Shown in pieces: positions 34,879-47,600 of a DNA stretch of 64,000 bases. The DNA comes from Symsagittifera roscoffensis (Eukaryota > Xenacoelomorpha > Acoela > Convolutidae), in contig NC_087067.1 in assembly GCF_963678635.1 (NCBI RefSeq), positions 22,081,547 to 22,145,546 of the forward strand, in the 5' to 3' direction. A program made the position numbers and the translations under genes. Position 1 is the first letter of the stretch. The number at the start of each line of letters is the position of its first letter. Below the pieces are notes generated by a model. The model had not been told where the DNA came from. It worked only from the letters and a program-made list of their open reading frames with translations, and made no database searches.

Positions 34879-34898
34879 ACACAGAGGCGAAGCAATGC
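34879..34898 (+). repeat. Repeat family C signature
   Basis: ACACAGAGGCGAAGCAATGC, followed by an A-rich stretch. Short form of the family C signature found at 36980, 48850, 55428, 57562 and 57910. Confidence 0.5.
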
Positions 34899-36979
34899 AA
34901 AACAAGACAGACAGTAAGACGAAAAAAACAATCGAAAAAACTCAAAAATGTCGAAAAAAAACTAGATTTATCAAAATGAATACTGCTAGTTTTGAAAAAA
35001 AAAACACGCCACGACAAAACAATGTGAAACTTTCACTAGGAGAAAGCTTGCCAAGCGGTAAAAAAGTCAAAGATACGGAAGCAGATATCATTTAAGCCGA
35101 AAAAAAAATTGAATAAGACTTGAAACTAATAAAGTTTCTGTCTCCCTAAACCCTCAACACACTCAAAAGAAGTTTTTTCGCTCAACACACATGCTATACA
35201 CTTGCTATCGAATGTGTAATAATTGACACTAAAATTTATAAAAATAACCCAAATTAAAAATAAAAATAACCCAAATTAAAATCCACTCTCGAACTGAAAT
35301 TCATTCAAGTTTCTTCGCACTTTATGTACTTTCCTAATTAAGAGCGTGAAATAACTTCTTCTAAGCAAAAAAAAATTGAGTTGAACTTGAAAAAAATCAA
35401 GTCAAACAGCGAAAAATCAAATTTGAGAGTGAACAATTTAAGAATTTGGGCGTGAACGTTTTTCTGTCCTGAATCTGACTTTTTCGCTGAGATTTCAAGC
35501 AAAGCAACTTTGAATAGATTTCAACCAGTCAGCAAAACAAAAGGCAGGATTTTGATACAAAAAACTTAAACAGTACGATTCTCAAGCCAGCTATTTAAAC
35601 AATGAAAACTTTTAAATATTTCAAGTTCTTTAGATACCTTGACTTAGTTCACACAAAAAAAATTGGCAGCTTTAAATGATTCAGAAAAATTGAAATTTGG
35701 CAAAGAAGCTAGGAGCAAACGAAGTTTTAACACATTTTAAATTTATTGAACAGTTCAAATCGTTGCGCAAAAACATAGATGAAAAACTGATTTTGAGGTT
35801 GTTTTGATAGCTTGACTCGGATCGAAAAAAAAACGTATTGTAAGCTAATTCCACGAAAGATAAAACTTCAAATTAATTCAGTTATTTTTTACCAGTTCGC
35901 AACCACAAGAGATCTTCAGGCAAGCAATTCAAGCGACGACAAACTACACTTTTGGTATTTGAATGGATAGCTTGAGAAAAGACAACCAAAAAAATTAACT
36001 TTTGAAGCCAGCTATTTAAACAAGGAATTCATAAAAATCTTTGTAGCAAGCAATTCAGTCGATGACACAAGATAAAATATAAGCCTGTTTTGGTAGCGTT
36101 AGAATTTTTTCAAACAAGCAAGTCCATTAGGAAAGATTGCTATAATTCAAGTAAATTTGATAGCATGGATTGATTCGCACCACTTGAAAATTTTCAAACT
36201 GACAACTCGAGTACTACAGTTTCAATACTTCAAATTTAATAATTTCAGCCGTTTCAGTACCACATCTAGTGGAACAGGCTAAATTTGACAATATCATTGA
36301 GAAAATAGTCCCAGTTGTAGTCTAAAATTAGAGTGTTTCAGGCAATCATTTAGAGAAAGAATTGTTGTTTTATTATACTTTCTCGCTTTCCTAGCAAAAG
36401 TCGGATCCGCAATTTCAAAAACTACTACTCGGCGAAATTAATTGCAGGATCAACTTTGAAAAACTTCAAGCTTTTGTGATTGCTTGAATTGGCCAAAAAG
36501 TAATTCGATCAAAAAAAGAGCATATATTTTTCGAAATACGTTGTCTTCAGAGGTTCTGTTGCAATTTCATGCGATTGGTTAAAGCATGAAAGGCTAATTG
36601 TTTTCTTGATTCGATTGGTTAATATCAAAACTTTTGAGGCCAGCTACCCAAAAGATGAAACATAGAAAAACTTCAAGTAAGCAAGAGCGCTGTATTTCGT
36701 AGTCAGAAAGATAAAGCCGTGGTTGAAACGACTCGGTTCAAATGATGTTATTGCTTTTATCGGGTTTGATAGACTTCAAATTATTCTCAATAATTCTTAT
36801 TCCCGGAACAATAAAAAAAGGAATGTAACTTTGAAATATTGCAATTCCAATTTAAAGCCTGATCTGATACACTCATTCACAATATTTTTTGCGCAATAAA
36901 TTAAGCAGTGCAAATTAAATAATTCGAGTGCGATTGTTATGACTCGATACGCTTCGCAAGAAAAAACATAAAAAATTTC

Positions 36980-37017
36980 AACACGGAGATGAAGTGGAGC
37001 TTCGCGTTACTTGCGAT
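36980..37017 (+). repeat. Repeat family C signature
   Basis: ACACGGAGATGAAGTGGAGC followed by TTCGCGTTACTTGCGATA. The family consensus has a small inverted repeat around GAAGC..GCTTC, then CACTTGCGATACAA and long A-rich sequence. Confidence 0.65.
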
Positions 37018-38857
37018 AAAAACACAAACACAAAAAAAATACATAAGAAGTCAAAAAAAAATGAAATATGTAGGAAAAAAACTAGGTGAACCAAAATGCT
37101 CGTATGCTTCGATAAAAGATAACTAGAGGCCCAGCTAAAGCTGGAGGTAGCTTTTTGATATTTATGGAACTTTCTATGAGGGATGAAGAATGAAATAGAT
37201 AATTTCAAAAACTGGACTTCGCCTTAAACTTTAGTTGTTTCTCCTACGCTGTAGGTGGCAAACTGATATTATGGAGTTTTTATACTGATGCGGGATGAAA
37301 TGGAATCCCTGAGAAAATGCAATCTTTGAGAAAACGCGATTTTCCCAAATACGTATAATTTTTCTTACAAAACAATAAGGAGTGGCCACTACTGAAGAAA
37401 AAAAATTCTCGCAACCGGTTCTTCCAACTGAACATTTCATCTCATATGTGATAGGGTAGATTCTAAGAAAATAAGAAAATCAAATAACTCAAAAAATAGT
37501 CAAAGATCAAAAACTTGAGTTTCCGAAACCAGTGACTTTTCAGATGGCCATTACTTTTTCTAATAAAACCATTTGTGCGCATCTCAGATTTGCGCGGGTA
37601 GGTTTCGAGAAAAGTCAAAGAATCAAAAACAGCCAAAGATTCACAAATGGGACTATTCCGAGGGCCATGACTTTTTGTGGAGAAAAATTTGGGCGTATCC
37701 GTTTAGACAGGGGAGTTTGCCATAACCAGTTTTATCCATTGATCCCAAAACCTCAGATTTATGAGGGTATTTTTTGAGAAAACTAAAAAAATCCACAAAT
37801 ATTCCTACAGACTTATCTGAAGGCTGTAAACAAAAGGGTAAAGTAAAAAGAGAACAGAAGACTATGTAGGCGCACATGGTAGTAGGTGGTCTTTCCAATG
37901 AAACGCCTTTTTTGAAATTCGGCAGAGTAATTTTCTACTGAAGTAAAATTTTTGCAAAAACTGAAAAAACTTTCGAAAGCTTCTCAAAAAAGTAAAAATG
38001 AAAACCCTATCTCATACATTTTCATAAAACCTGATTTTGCAGAACAGGAATTAATTGACCGTCGAAATAACACAATATAAGTTTAATATGGCGGAAAACG
38101 TCAGCCAAAAAAAATAAGTCGAAAAAAAAACATTAAAAAAGAACAAAATTATTCAAAATCAAACTTGGTAAAATGAAAATTTGTTGAACTTTCAACTATT
38201 GTAAAAAAAACTATCTTGTAGCAAAATAAAATCCATGCTTCACAAAGTAGGCCGATAAAAACTAGTACCAGATGATATAAATGATATAAAAGACGGAAAA
38301 TGAACCGACGGAAACTGGGCCGAAAACCACAAATCCGAAAAAATCAAAATGAAAAAGCAATTACTACCCGAAACGTACTCCACATATTAACTACCTAGAT
38401 GAGGTAGTTATATTTTTTTTTCAAGAAATTGAGCAAGTCTTGAAATTTACCTTTCCTTCCAAAATAGACCATTTGTCAACAAAATTATTTACGAGAAAAA
38501 CTATTTGCATCTCGAAACTAAAAAAGAGGAGCTAACCTTTAAACCGGAAAAAATCTACAGTCAAAAACTATCTACAAAAAATTCAAGCAATACAAGGCGA
38601 ATAAGCCGATAACTCATTTGTCTAAACCATTCAAGTCGAATAAATCTTTTGAGGTGCTTTGAAGGAGATTAATTAAAAACAGAGGAAAATTAGAAAAAAA
38701 AGGGGCGAATCAACATGCCTGTCATTTCTAGCGAATCTTGCTACAATCAGAAAAAAATTGAATGATTTGAAAGGTGAGCTGACAAAAAATAGCAGACAAA
38801 CAATCCGAAAACTAAACTTCTCCCAGAAAAATAAAAATCATTTTAATAAAAATCAAC

Positions 38858-38915
38858 CCCGACTAGAATCGAAGCCATTACCTTCGTCGTCTCAAGCACC
38901 GACATTAGCTCCACA
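38858..38915 (-). repeat. tRNA-like SINE head
   Basis: The minus strand reads GTCGTCTCAAGC-type sequence complemented (shared with 39528 and 49592), with a diverged B box GCTTCGATTCTAG. Confidence 0.4.
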
Positions 38916-39527
38916 CTAAACATGGTAAAGCAAAACCTGAAATTTGTAGGAAACGAAATATTAGGTAGAAAAGCCGACAAATTACAACTGACAGCCAATG
39001 AAAATCAACAAAATATACTGCTTATAAGTGCCAAGAGTGCTTTATATGTAGTGAATGCAAGACCGAATTCGGATACTAAAGCGACACAGTTTGAGGCGAC
39101 AACCAAAAACACAAATTTTGGAATACAAAACAAATTTAGCACAACAAATTGGGAGACGGAATATGAGACGAAATCCGCTAAGTTAAAAATGTTGAGCCAA
39201 GTTGAAAAAATACGATAATTGCTAAAAAATTTAAATGCTAATTACTAGAACAAAAATGGCAAGCGCATTGATTCCGTTCTCATTACTCGGCAGAGCAAAA
39301 ATTCTGAAAAGTTTGAAGTAAAAAAATTTGTAAAATTTATTTAAAAAGTTTTCGAAAAATTGCACCAAAAATTCGGCAAAAAAATTATAGCTCAACAGCT
39401 TCCAGTAGTGGCCTAAGAAAAAAAAAGAAAGCTGAATCTTCAAAAAGAAAGCGTGCAACGGAAACTAAGCCAAAGAAAAAAAGAGACGGACGATTGCATT
39501 AATAAGCAGGAAATTTCTGGTTAAAAA

Positions 39528-39607
39528 ACGAATCCGACCGGATTCGAACCACAAGCCTTTGTCGTCTCAAGTATATGTATAACCTCTACGCCAGACGCGC
39601 TAGATAA
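39528..39607 (-). repeat. tRNA-derived SINE head
   Basis: The minus strand has TAGCGCGTCTGGCGTAGAGG (A-box part), TTGAGACGACAAAGGCTTG and the B box GGTTCGAATCC. This is the best preserved member of the family that also occurs at 38858 and 49592. Confidence 0.6.
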
Positions 39608-40381
39608 TTGATTGAATTTAAATGTATTAAAATAAACAAGTTAAAATTGACAATTTTTTAGGTCTAATTTATCTATTTGTACTACAAAAGGCTCAAGAGC
39701 GTGAATTAGATTTTAGAAAAATATTCACGATAGGGATCAATCGTTATAAAACCAACATAACTAATAGGAATAACTAATAAAACATTAGGAAAAAGTCAAC
39801 AAAATTATAGTCAACGACCCCATTGAAAAAAATTTACGACTTCAGATTGAAAGAAGTTTCGAAAATATTTATGCCTTTCGCTAAAACATTGTTCCTAACA
39901 ATTCTCTATAAACAATGTGTTGAAAAAAAGGCTTCAACATTAAGTTCATTGGCGTTTTAGCGCTACGTTCAAATAAAAAAGATAACAACTTCTACACCGG
40001 CTCTTGATGTTTTCAAAAAAAAGGATTAAAAACGGGCAAATATAATGTCAGAGCAAAACAAAAAGGTGAATTAAAAACGGGCTATTATATTATCAGTGCA
40101 AACATGCCATGCTACAAAAGAACGAATTTAGAGAACTGATTCACGCAAGCTAGGTAAGAAAAAATTGTAAAGAAGCTTTTAAATTTATTGTACGGCACAG
40201 AAAACTATGGAATAAATTGCAGCCATTTCCGATCAAACTTCTAAACAAGTTTCGCTGATGTTTTGCATTTCTTTTGAGCAATCCTGAAAAAGGCATGGCG
40301 GACATTTGCTAAATGAAAATAATTTGGAAGTTTTGGCCTGAGGTCGAGTATTTTCCGAGTTCAAGAATTATTTCAAAGGCG

Positions 40382-40740
40382 AAAAACAAAGTCAAGAGAC
40401 AGTTGGAAAACAGCCAATGAACAAAAATATATACATTGACATGCGAGCTTTCGAAATTCAAAGAAAAAATATATGGCCATGAAGCTTTTTGAATTTCAGG
40501 ATCAATTTAAAATTGACAATTTATTTGATGAAAATAACACTTCCGAAACTAACAGTCGATCAAATTTTTTTCGTGATCTTTACACTTTTGCTGTTCGATA
40601 AAGGAGTTTGCCTTCCTTTTAACCAAGGAATTGAACTAAACTTATAAATAAACCAAACGTCAAACCGCGAAAAACGAATGAACGTGAACAAATTTCTAGA
40701 CATTTACTGAAAAAGAAGTTTAACAATAAATCATTACGAT
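40382..40740 (+). repeat. Interspersed repeat family D, copy 2
   Basis: Matches 19436-19805: GAGACAGTTGGAAAACAG, a GTCGATCA..CGTGATCTTTACAC segment, AACGTCAAACCGCGAAAAA and an ACTGAAAAAG end. Confidence 0.65.
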
Positions 40741-40926
40741 CTATAATACGACTCATAAACTTACTACATAAAACTGATAAAAAAAGATAAAACAATCGTT
40801 TGCTTATATAATGAAGCATTCGCGTCCCATTTGCTTAGGATAATGAAGCCTTCGCCACCCAGACTGAGCCAACTGTCATGGCTGCTTTATAAATTTTACG
40901 CATTATCTAATAGTGAGCATCAAACG

Positions 40927-41146
40927 GAGTGCAGCCTGTATTTAGACAACCGCGTATTCATACTCGTCAGTATTTAGACAAATCCTGTATGAACCAATCA
41001 GAATCGAGAAAATACATAAATAATCCAAAATAAATCATAATTATTTATTATTTTCTTCTTTGTCTCGATTCTGATTGGTTGAAACAGTATTTGTCTAAAT
41101 ACTGACGAGTCTGAGTACGCGGTTGTCTAAATACTGCTATGTAACC
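40927..41146. mobile_element. Fold-back MITE with 10-bp target duplication
   Basis: 220 bp, flanked by identical GCATCAAACG at 40917-40926 and 41147-41156. The two halves are inverted copies: TATTTAGACAACCGCGTA, ACTCGTCAGTATTTAGACAA and AACCAATCAGAATCGAGA on the left are matched by their reverse complements on the right. A loop of about 60 bp lies between. A 9-10-bp duplication fits a Mutator-like mobiliser. No coding sequence. Confidence 0.9.
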
Positions 41147-41490
41147 GCATCAAACGATGCAATACTAAAGACAAAATACGTGCTAGTAAATCACTCGCCA
41201 ATGAGATTCAGAACAAAAGCTGAGCACAAAATTGTATGCATTTTTTGGTTGGAAAAAAGTAAATCGTATTCAAGCGTTTGCTGGAGTAAACACTACTTTA
41301 GTAGAGAAAATTTCAGTCTTTGGAACATTAATTCTGTAAATAACTTGAGATTAGCTACATTGTTGTTAACCATTTAATGATAGCGAGTATATCCACTTCA
41401 CTGTGCAAATTTTTATAAAATATTCACGATTGATGATTCACACTTCTCTTCGGACCAGCTTGAAAATGTCAAAACAAATGATGAAATTTC

Positions 41491-41496
41491 TTTATT
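41491..41496 (-). terminator. Candidate polyadenylation signal of citrate synthase
   Basis: AATAAA on the minus strand, about 154 bases after the citrate synthase stop codon. Confidence 0.5.
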
Positions 41497-41649
41497 TGGC
41501 CTTTAACTTTGTGAGTTTAATTCGATTGTTGTGTTTTCTAGTTGTTATTAGTTCATCCAACGTCAGAAATACAAAAAGTTGGTTTCTTCCGATGATGCTG
41601 GTAAGGGTTGGTATGTAAATGTCGCAGGTAAAAGGGGAAATTTTCTGGT

Positions 41650-44600
41650 CTAGTGTCCGTATTTGTTCATGAGAGCCTCGGACGTCACCGATTTGGGTCG
41701 CTCAATCGGGAGTCCTAGCGCTCTGTCCCAGACTAGGGAAGCGAGGACTCCGAGTGCTCTTGAGACTCCGAACAACACAGTGTAATACTGCATCTCTTTC
41801 AGACCATAGTACTAAATAAAATTGGACATAAATAAAATTCGACACAGATAAATTTCGACATCACGTCAAAACAGACTGAAAATCAAGGTCAGGCGCGGAT
41901 CTATGAATTTTTCGAGGGGGGGGGGGGATTTCCAAAAAAATTGAAAATTTTGTCGACCTTTTTTAGGTCGACCAAATTGTTTTTCTGAGGTCTTACAAAT
42001 CACTATAAAGACCCTAATTTGACCAAATTTTCTGCGCCGCAGGCAAACTTTGAAAAAGGCCAAAAACGCATTTTAGGCACTTTTTGGAAAATGTTGACCA
42101 AAGTTCACGTTTTATTTGGCGCGCGCTCCCCCTCAAAATTAGTATAAATTGGCGCCAAAGGCGCCTTTAGAAAATTTTTAGAGTCCTTCACCAAAAATAG
42201 ATATCTAAAAATAGTACAAAGGGGGACCCTTTGGGTCGGCAGGGGGTCGAATCCCTGAGGGGGGGCATCTCCCACCCTAAATCTGCTACAGCAGAAGTTG
42301 ATCAATATTAAGTCATCTTATCATAAATCATTCCTTGCAAAATCGTTCATTGATCGTTTGAATTCAACGTATAAAACGCCATGCAGCGATGATGATCATA
42401 CCAAACAACCTAAGACCATATAAAAATATATCAATCTGTCAAATTGAGCCAGGGTGACTTATCTAGTCTAGTTCTTCAAAAAGATTTAGCAATTTTGTAT
42501 GCAACTCAACCCACCTGAAGCAGCACTCCGGAATGTGCGTCAACATTTGGCCATGGGTTCTTGGCCTTGCCCTGTTCTAGCAGAATATCTGGGGCCAATT
42601 TGTACACTTGGGCCACTATCTTGAACATGGGGTCATCCGGGAGGTGTTTCTGGGCAAACTCCATCTGGCAAGTATATCTAGGGTCCGTCTTCCGCAGAAC
42701 AGCGTGACCATATCCAGGCACTACCTGAAACATCAAAAATCCATGACTCTAAATGATCCTTGCACGTACCTTCAAACAATGAATAATTTGAACCAGGGGC
42801 GGATTTAGGGGGGGGGCGGACGCCTCTTCCTCAAGGATTCGACCCCCTGCCGACCCCCTTTGGTACTTTTAAGAAATCCAGTTTTGGCCGACCAAACTAA
42901 ATTTTTTCTAAAGGCGCCGTGGGCGCCAAAATATACTTAATATAAGGGGGGAGCGCGCACCGAAAAAACGCGATTTTTTGGTCAACATTTTCCAAAAAGT
43001 GCCTAAAAATTTTTTAGCAGTTTTTTCAAAATTTTGCCTGCGGCGCAGAAAATGTGGCCGAAATAGGGACTAAACAGGCTTAGGGAGAGCTCGAAAAATC
43101 AACTCGGTCGAAAATCAACTCGGTCGACCTAAAAAAAAATGGTCGACAAAATTTCGAAAATTTTTTGAAAATCCGCCCCCCCCCCTCGAGAAAATCCTAG
43201 ACCCGCCCCTGATTTGAACTATATCTTTACAGCAGAAGCCTGGGTAACACTCCATACGGACATACTCTAGATTTCATCGTCTGGCACGCAATTAGCTTGC
43301 ATGAGATGAAGCTAAGAAATTACTCCAAACGGAATAATGTGAGTGTAGGGGTAGGGTTCAAGTACGCGAGAGAACAAGTATAGGCAAAAGGGGCTTTACT
43401 TTTCATCCTTCGTCTACGTTTGTTATTGAAAAACAAACTATATATTTTGGGTTTTAAAGCAACACAACAAACCTTTTAGACAGAATTATCGTTCATTTTT
43501 TTTCAAAAAAGAAGTTCCACATCTTGTGTCTTTCGACTTAGTGTACTAGCTGACCTGGCCCGACTTGAGTGTTTTCCAAATCCACTCCTTGAGACTCTCA
43601 TCAGTTGGGTGCATTCCCACATCATTCACCACTTTGGTCAGCCACACTAGCACCTCCTGATTGGCAAGACCATGAAGGGGACCAGCAAGACCACACATGC
43701 CTATAGAAGACAACATAGACAGGTTACAGTTGGAAAAGAGTAACGAAAGCAAGGAAACTTAAAAAAAAATAACGACTTGTTTTTTTTTCAAAAACCTTCA
43801 ACTTTTAAAATTCGAAGAAAAAATAGATGACATTAAAGCTCTTTGAATTTGTAGAACAATTTATGATTTCCACTTTTTTGTCAAAATTAGCCCAATTTGA
43901 GAAAACTGGATCAATTGGTAAAACATTTTTCATTTGGAAATCTGATAATTAATTTCCATTTTCGAAATTAGAAGTCGATCAGGTTTTTTGTGACCTTTAC
44001 AGTTTTGCTCTTCAATGGTGGAGTTTGCCTTCCTTTTAACAAGGAAAATGCACTGAACTTAAAAAGAAATCACAAGTCAAACCGCAAAGAAAAAACAAAA
44101 CTAAGCGAACAAATTTTAGACTTTTTCCTGAAAAAAAGCAAAAAAAAATCACCAAGATCTATATAAGAGTACTCACAATGTTCATTACTCTTAATAACAA
44201 TTCATCGAATATGCAAGACTATCAAACTTAAGCAAGCATAACGAGAGCTGAACTTTGCACTCAATTGTTCGGATAATATCTTTTATTGCTTTGCTTCATG
44301 CTTTATAAAAAAAAACAGTCTTGCTTTCTATGTTTTTCATCGTTTAACATTGACTCCAAAAAATCTAGATGTCATTTTTTATTTTTGAATATGTTTCTAA
44401 CCATTTGAATAATGCTGCAGTTCGGTAAAAGTTAGCAGGGAAAACAAATCTTGATATTTGAAGATGAAACATTCGATAATTTTAGATTAGATGAAAAAAG
44501 CGGGAAAACAACTGGAGATATTCACTAACACTTTTAAGTTTTCAGCAAAAAGTCAACTCTGAATATTCTCGAGCGATGCTCAACTTGGCATGATGATGGC

Positions 44601-47600
44601 ACACTAAATTAGCCCCTTGTTATTTTATCAAGTATAAAACGAGTGAATGTTGTTATGGACAACTGCTCACTTTCAATGGTTTAATGTCTATCACAAAAAA
44701 CTCTGCAGCAAAACCAACAGTCAATCACCCATTATTCGAGCATACAGAAAACGTACCAGATTTTTTTTAAAAAGCAGCACTTCTGAGATCCCCAGCATCT
44801 ATTAAAAGTTGCTTCTTTCATTTTGTGCAGGCCTACTGGCGAAACATCAAAAAATTAGAAATGGTTGTGGATTAGAGAAAATACAAAGAGTTACAAGGAG
44901 CTGACTACCATTCCTCCGTATGACTTGAAGCTGACTCTAAATACGCTGTTCGGCACAACAAATCAAAATGACCAGCTCGAAATTCGGAGCAGAAGAATTA
45001 TATTGAAAGATTTTAAACCACTTTTAAGGAATCAGTTTTATAATGCGATAAACAGAAACCAAAAAAAAAAAAAAAACCCGGTCGAGGGATGACATAGCTT
45101 CTCAATTATGAATGTATTACGTTCTCATTGGCGCATGAAAATTCAATCAGCAAATAAGAAAGGAGTAAAGTATACACATAAATTGCCTGATTTTGTTCAA
45201 AACCGGAGAAAAACCTATACAAGTCCCACATATGAACAATTACATATCAGAAACTTTTAAGAAAGATCCAAAAAATTGTATAAATTCAGAACTCGAAGCA
45301 CTTTCATTTAAATTTGATCAATAAAAAACCTTTTATATCAAAGAAAACTGGACGCCCTAAAGACTTCGATGTTTAACCACTTTTTTTGTTTCACATTTGC
45401 ATTTAAGGAAAACAATTTCATACGACTCGTCTCATTTTTTGCGAGTTGCCTTTTTCATAAAAAAAATTAGAGTCTAATTTTCTGAGTTGTTATTTGTTGC
45501 GATTTTTGACAGCACCAAACTTACCCTCCATATTTTCAACAGACAAAAACTCACATACCCAATTCATTTTGGGTACCATATAAACACTTTAGGTATCCTA
45601 TTCTGTCAAACTTTTCTGCGCTGCAGGCGAGACTTTCAAACAACAAGCCGAAAAATGCATGGTATTTGCTATCATCTAATTGAAAAATTTGTCTTTGTTT
45701 ATAAGTGGAGTTGTTACCAACACTTGGAGTTGTTACCAACCCAATTCACCATTTTAAACAGATTTTTTCTTACCCTACACATGTAAAAATCATGAGTTAA
45801 AGCACACTTACCTGCTCCGAAGCTCAAGTAGGGATCGCTAAGAGCACTGCCAACTAAATGTACTGTATGAGCAGAAACGTTGCCACCTTCGTGGTCTCTG
45901 AAACAATGCACATGCAAAATTCACTTCAAATCATGGTTACGATGTGGCTGCCTCTTAGATCTTAAGGTCGAAGTCATTAGAACAAAACTAAAGAAATTTT
46001 ATTATTCATAAAAAATAACAAATTGGACCAACTAGATAATTTGAAGACTATTAGGGCTTTTACGTACATTTTATTTCAGCATAATCTTGAACATAAACTA
46101 AAATAGTGAAAACAAAATTATACTATACAAACGTCATGTTCAAAAATTGGAACTCTTCAAAAACTACGTTATCTCCTTCAAGGAGTTACGCGAAAAGAAT
46201 ATTGAGCATGAATTTCAAAAACGTGTTTTCTTAAAAACTCAAGGCACCAAATGGTAGAAAATTTGGACAAACAAAATTGTTCAAACATTTTGCATAAATC
46301 TGCACGCACATTTATAAACAATAACTAGATTTTCAGCTATATTCAAATTACTCGCATACAATTTTGTGCTAAGCTGGTACACATCATATCGCCTCAAAAC
46401 ATAAGACTGACACCTAGAAGCACTTCTTCGCGAACCGTTACGAAAATGAACAAAAAGTGAAGTTGCACTTAGCACAAACAAATGCGAAACAACGGCAAAA
46501 AAAAGCTACAAACACTCATAACATAGCCAATCGAAGACTGGAAAAGAAAAATGAACGAAAGTAAACATAAAAACACGGACTTAGTTGAAAAAATCTCAAC
46601 TTTCGAATTTCAAAGAAAAAAATAGAAAGCTGTTTAAGCTTTTTAAATTTCTAGAATGATTTATGATTGGCGCGTTTTTGATAACATTAGCCCAATTTGG
46701 GAAAACTGGATCAACAGGTGAAATTTTTAATCCGCTGGAAATCTAAAAAATAAATTCCACTTTCGAAACTAGAAAGCGATCACGATTTTTCACACCATTT
46801 GCACGTTCGTATTAGGAGAGTGTTATTTCAGCAGCAGATGAATTTCAATTGAACTCAAAAAGTTCATTTATACCTAATTGCATCAATATCTTAAGACTTT
46901 TTCCTGAAAAAAAAAACAAACACAAAATCAGCAAGACCTATACATTTTCACTACGTTCATTACTCTTAAAAAGATTTTTCTCAAATACGTTTCGTGTCAT
47001 TTTTTCGGCATGTTGTGATAAAAAGATCTGAAAGAAAAAAACGAATTTGCGCATATTTGAGAGTCATAGTAAAATAGGTCAATTGGAAAACAGTTTTTGA
47101 AGAAAAATGATCAGAAAAACGAAAATAAAAATTAAAAGATCTGAAATTTTTTGAATTTTCAAGTTTTGATTGCCCGGTCACCTTATTAGCTCGAAATTAG
47201 ACCAAAAATCAAAAACTTTAAACCGGTTTTTCTCGACACTGTGAAAAAAAATTTTAACGTGGTTCGAATCACGACTGAAAGGGCTTTAAAATGATATACC
47301 ACTCAACCCAAATCGATCATTATTTGTGTACCTGATTTTGCGTGGAAAAAACTAAAATACGCCCAAATACAAAGTTCCTCCCCATTTCCAATGGTCGGAA
47401 CAAAAAACTTAATTATAGACACAATAGATTTAATTACAGTTTCGAAAAAGTAGCATCTCAAAAAATTTCTTTTTCATCGTGGATAAGTGGTTTGGAATTT
47501 TTCTGTGAAAAACATGAAGCCAAATTGGAATTCACGGTCATTTCACCTCCTTCTAGTTCTATAGCCTACTGAAGATATATCCTGAAAAGTATCAACACCA

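Larger units (their letters stand above)
34690..40926. other. A-rich repeat-filled stretch, no gene
   Basis: No convincing coding frame on either strand. The plus strand is strongly A-rich. It holds repeats of families C and D, tRNA-like segments at 38.9 and 39.6 kb, and a short tandem duplication of AAAAATAACCCAAATTAA at 35240-35280. Confidence 0.5.
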
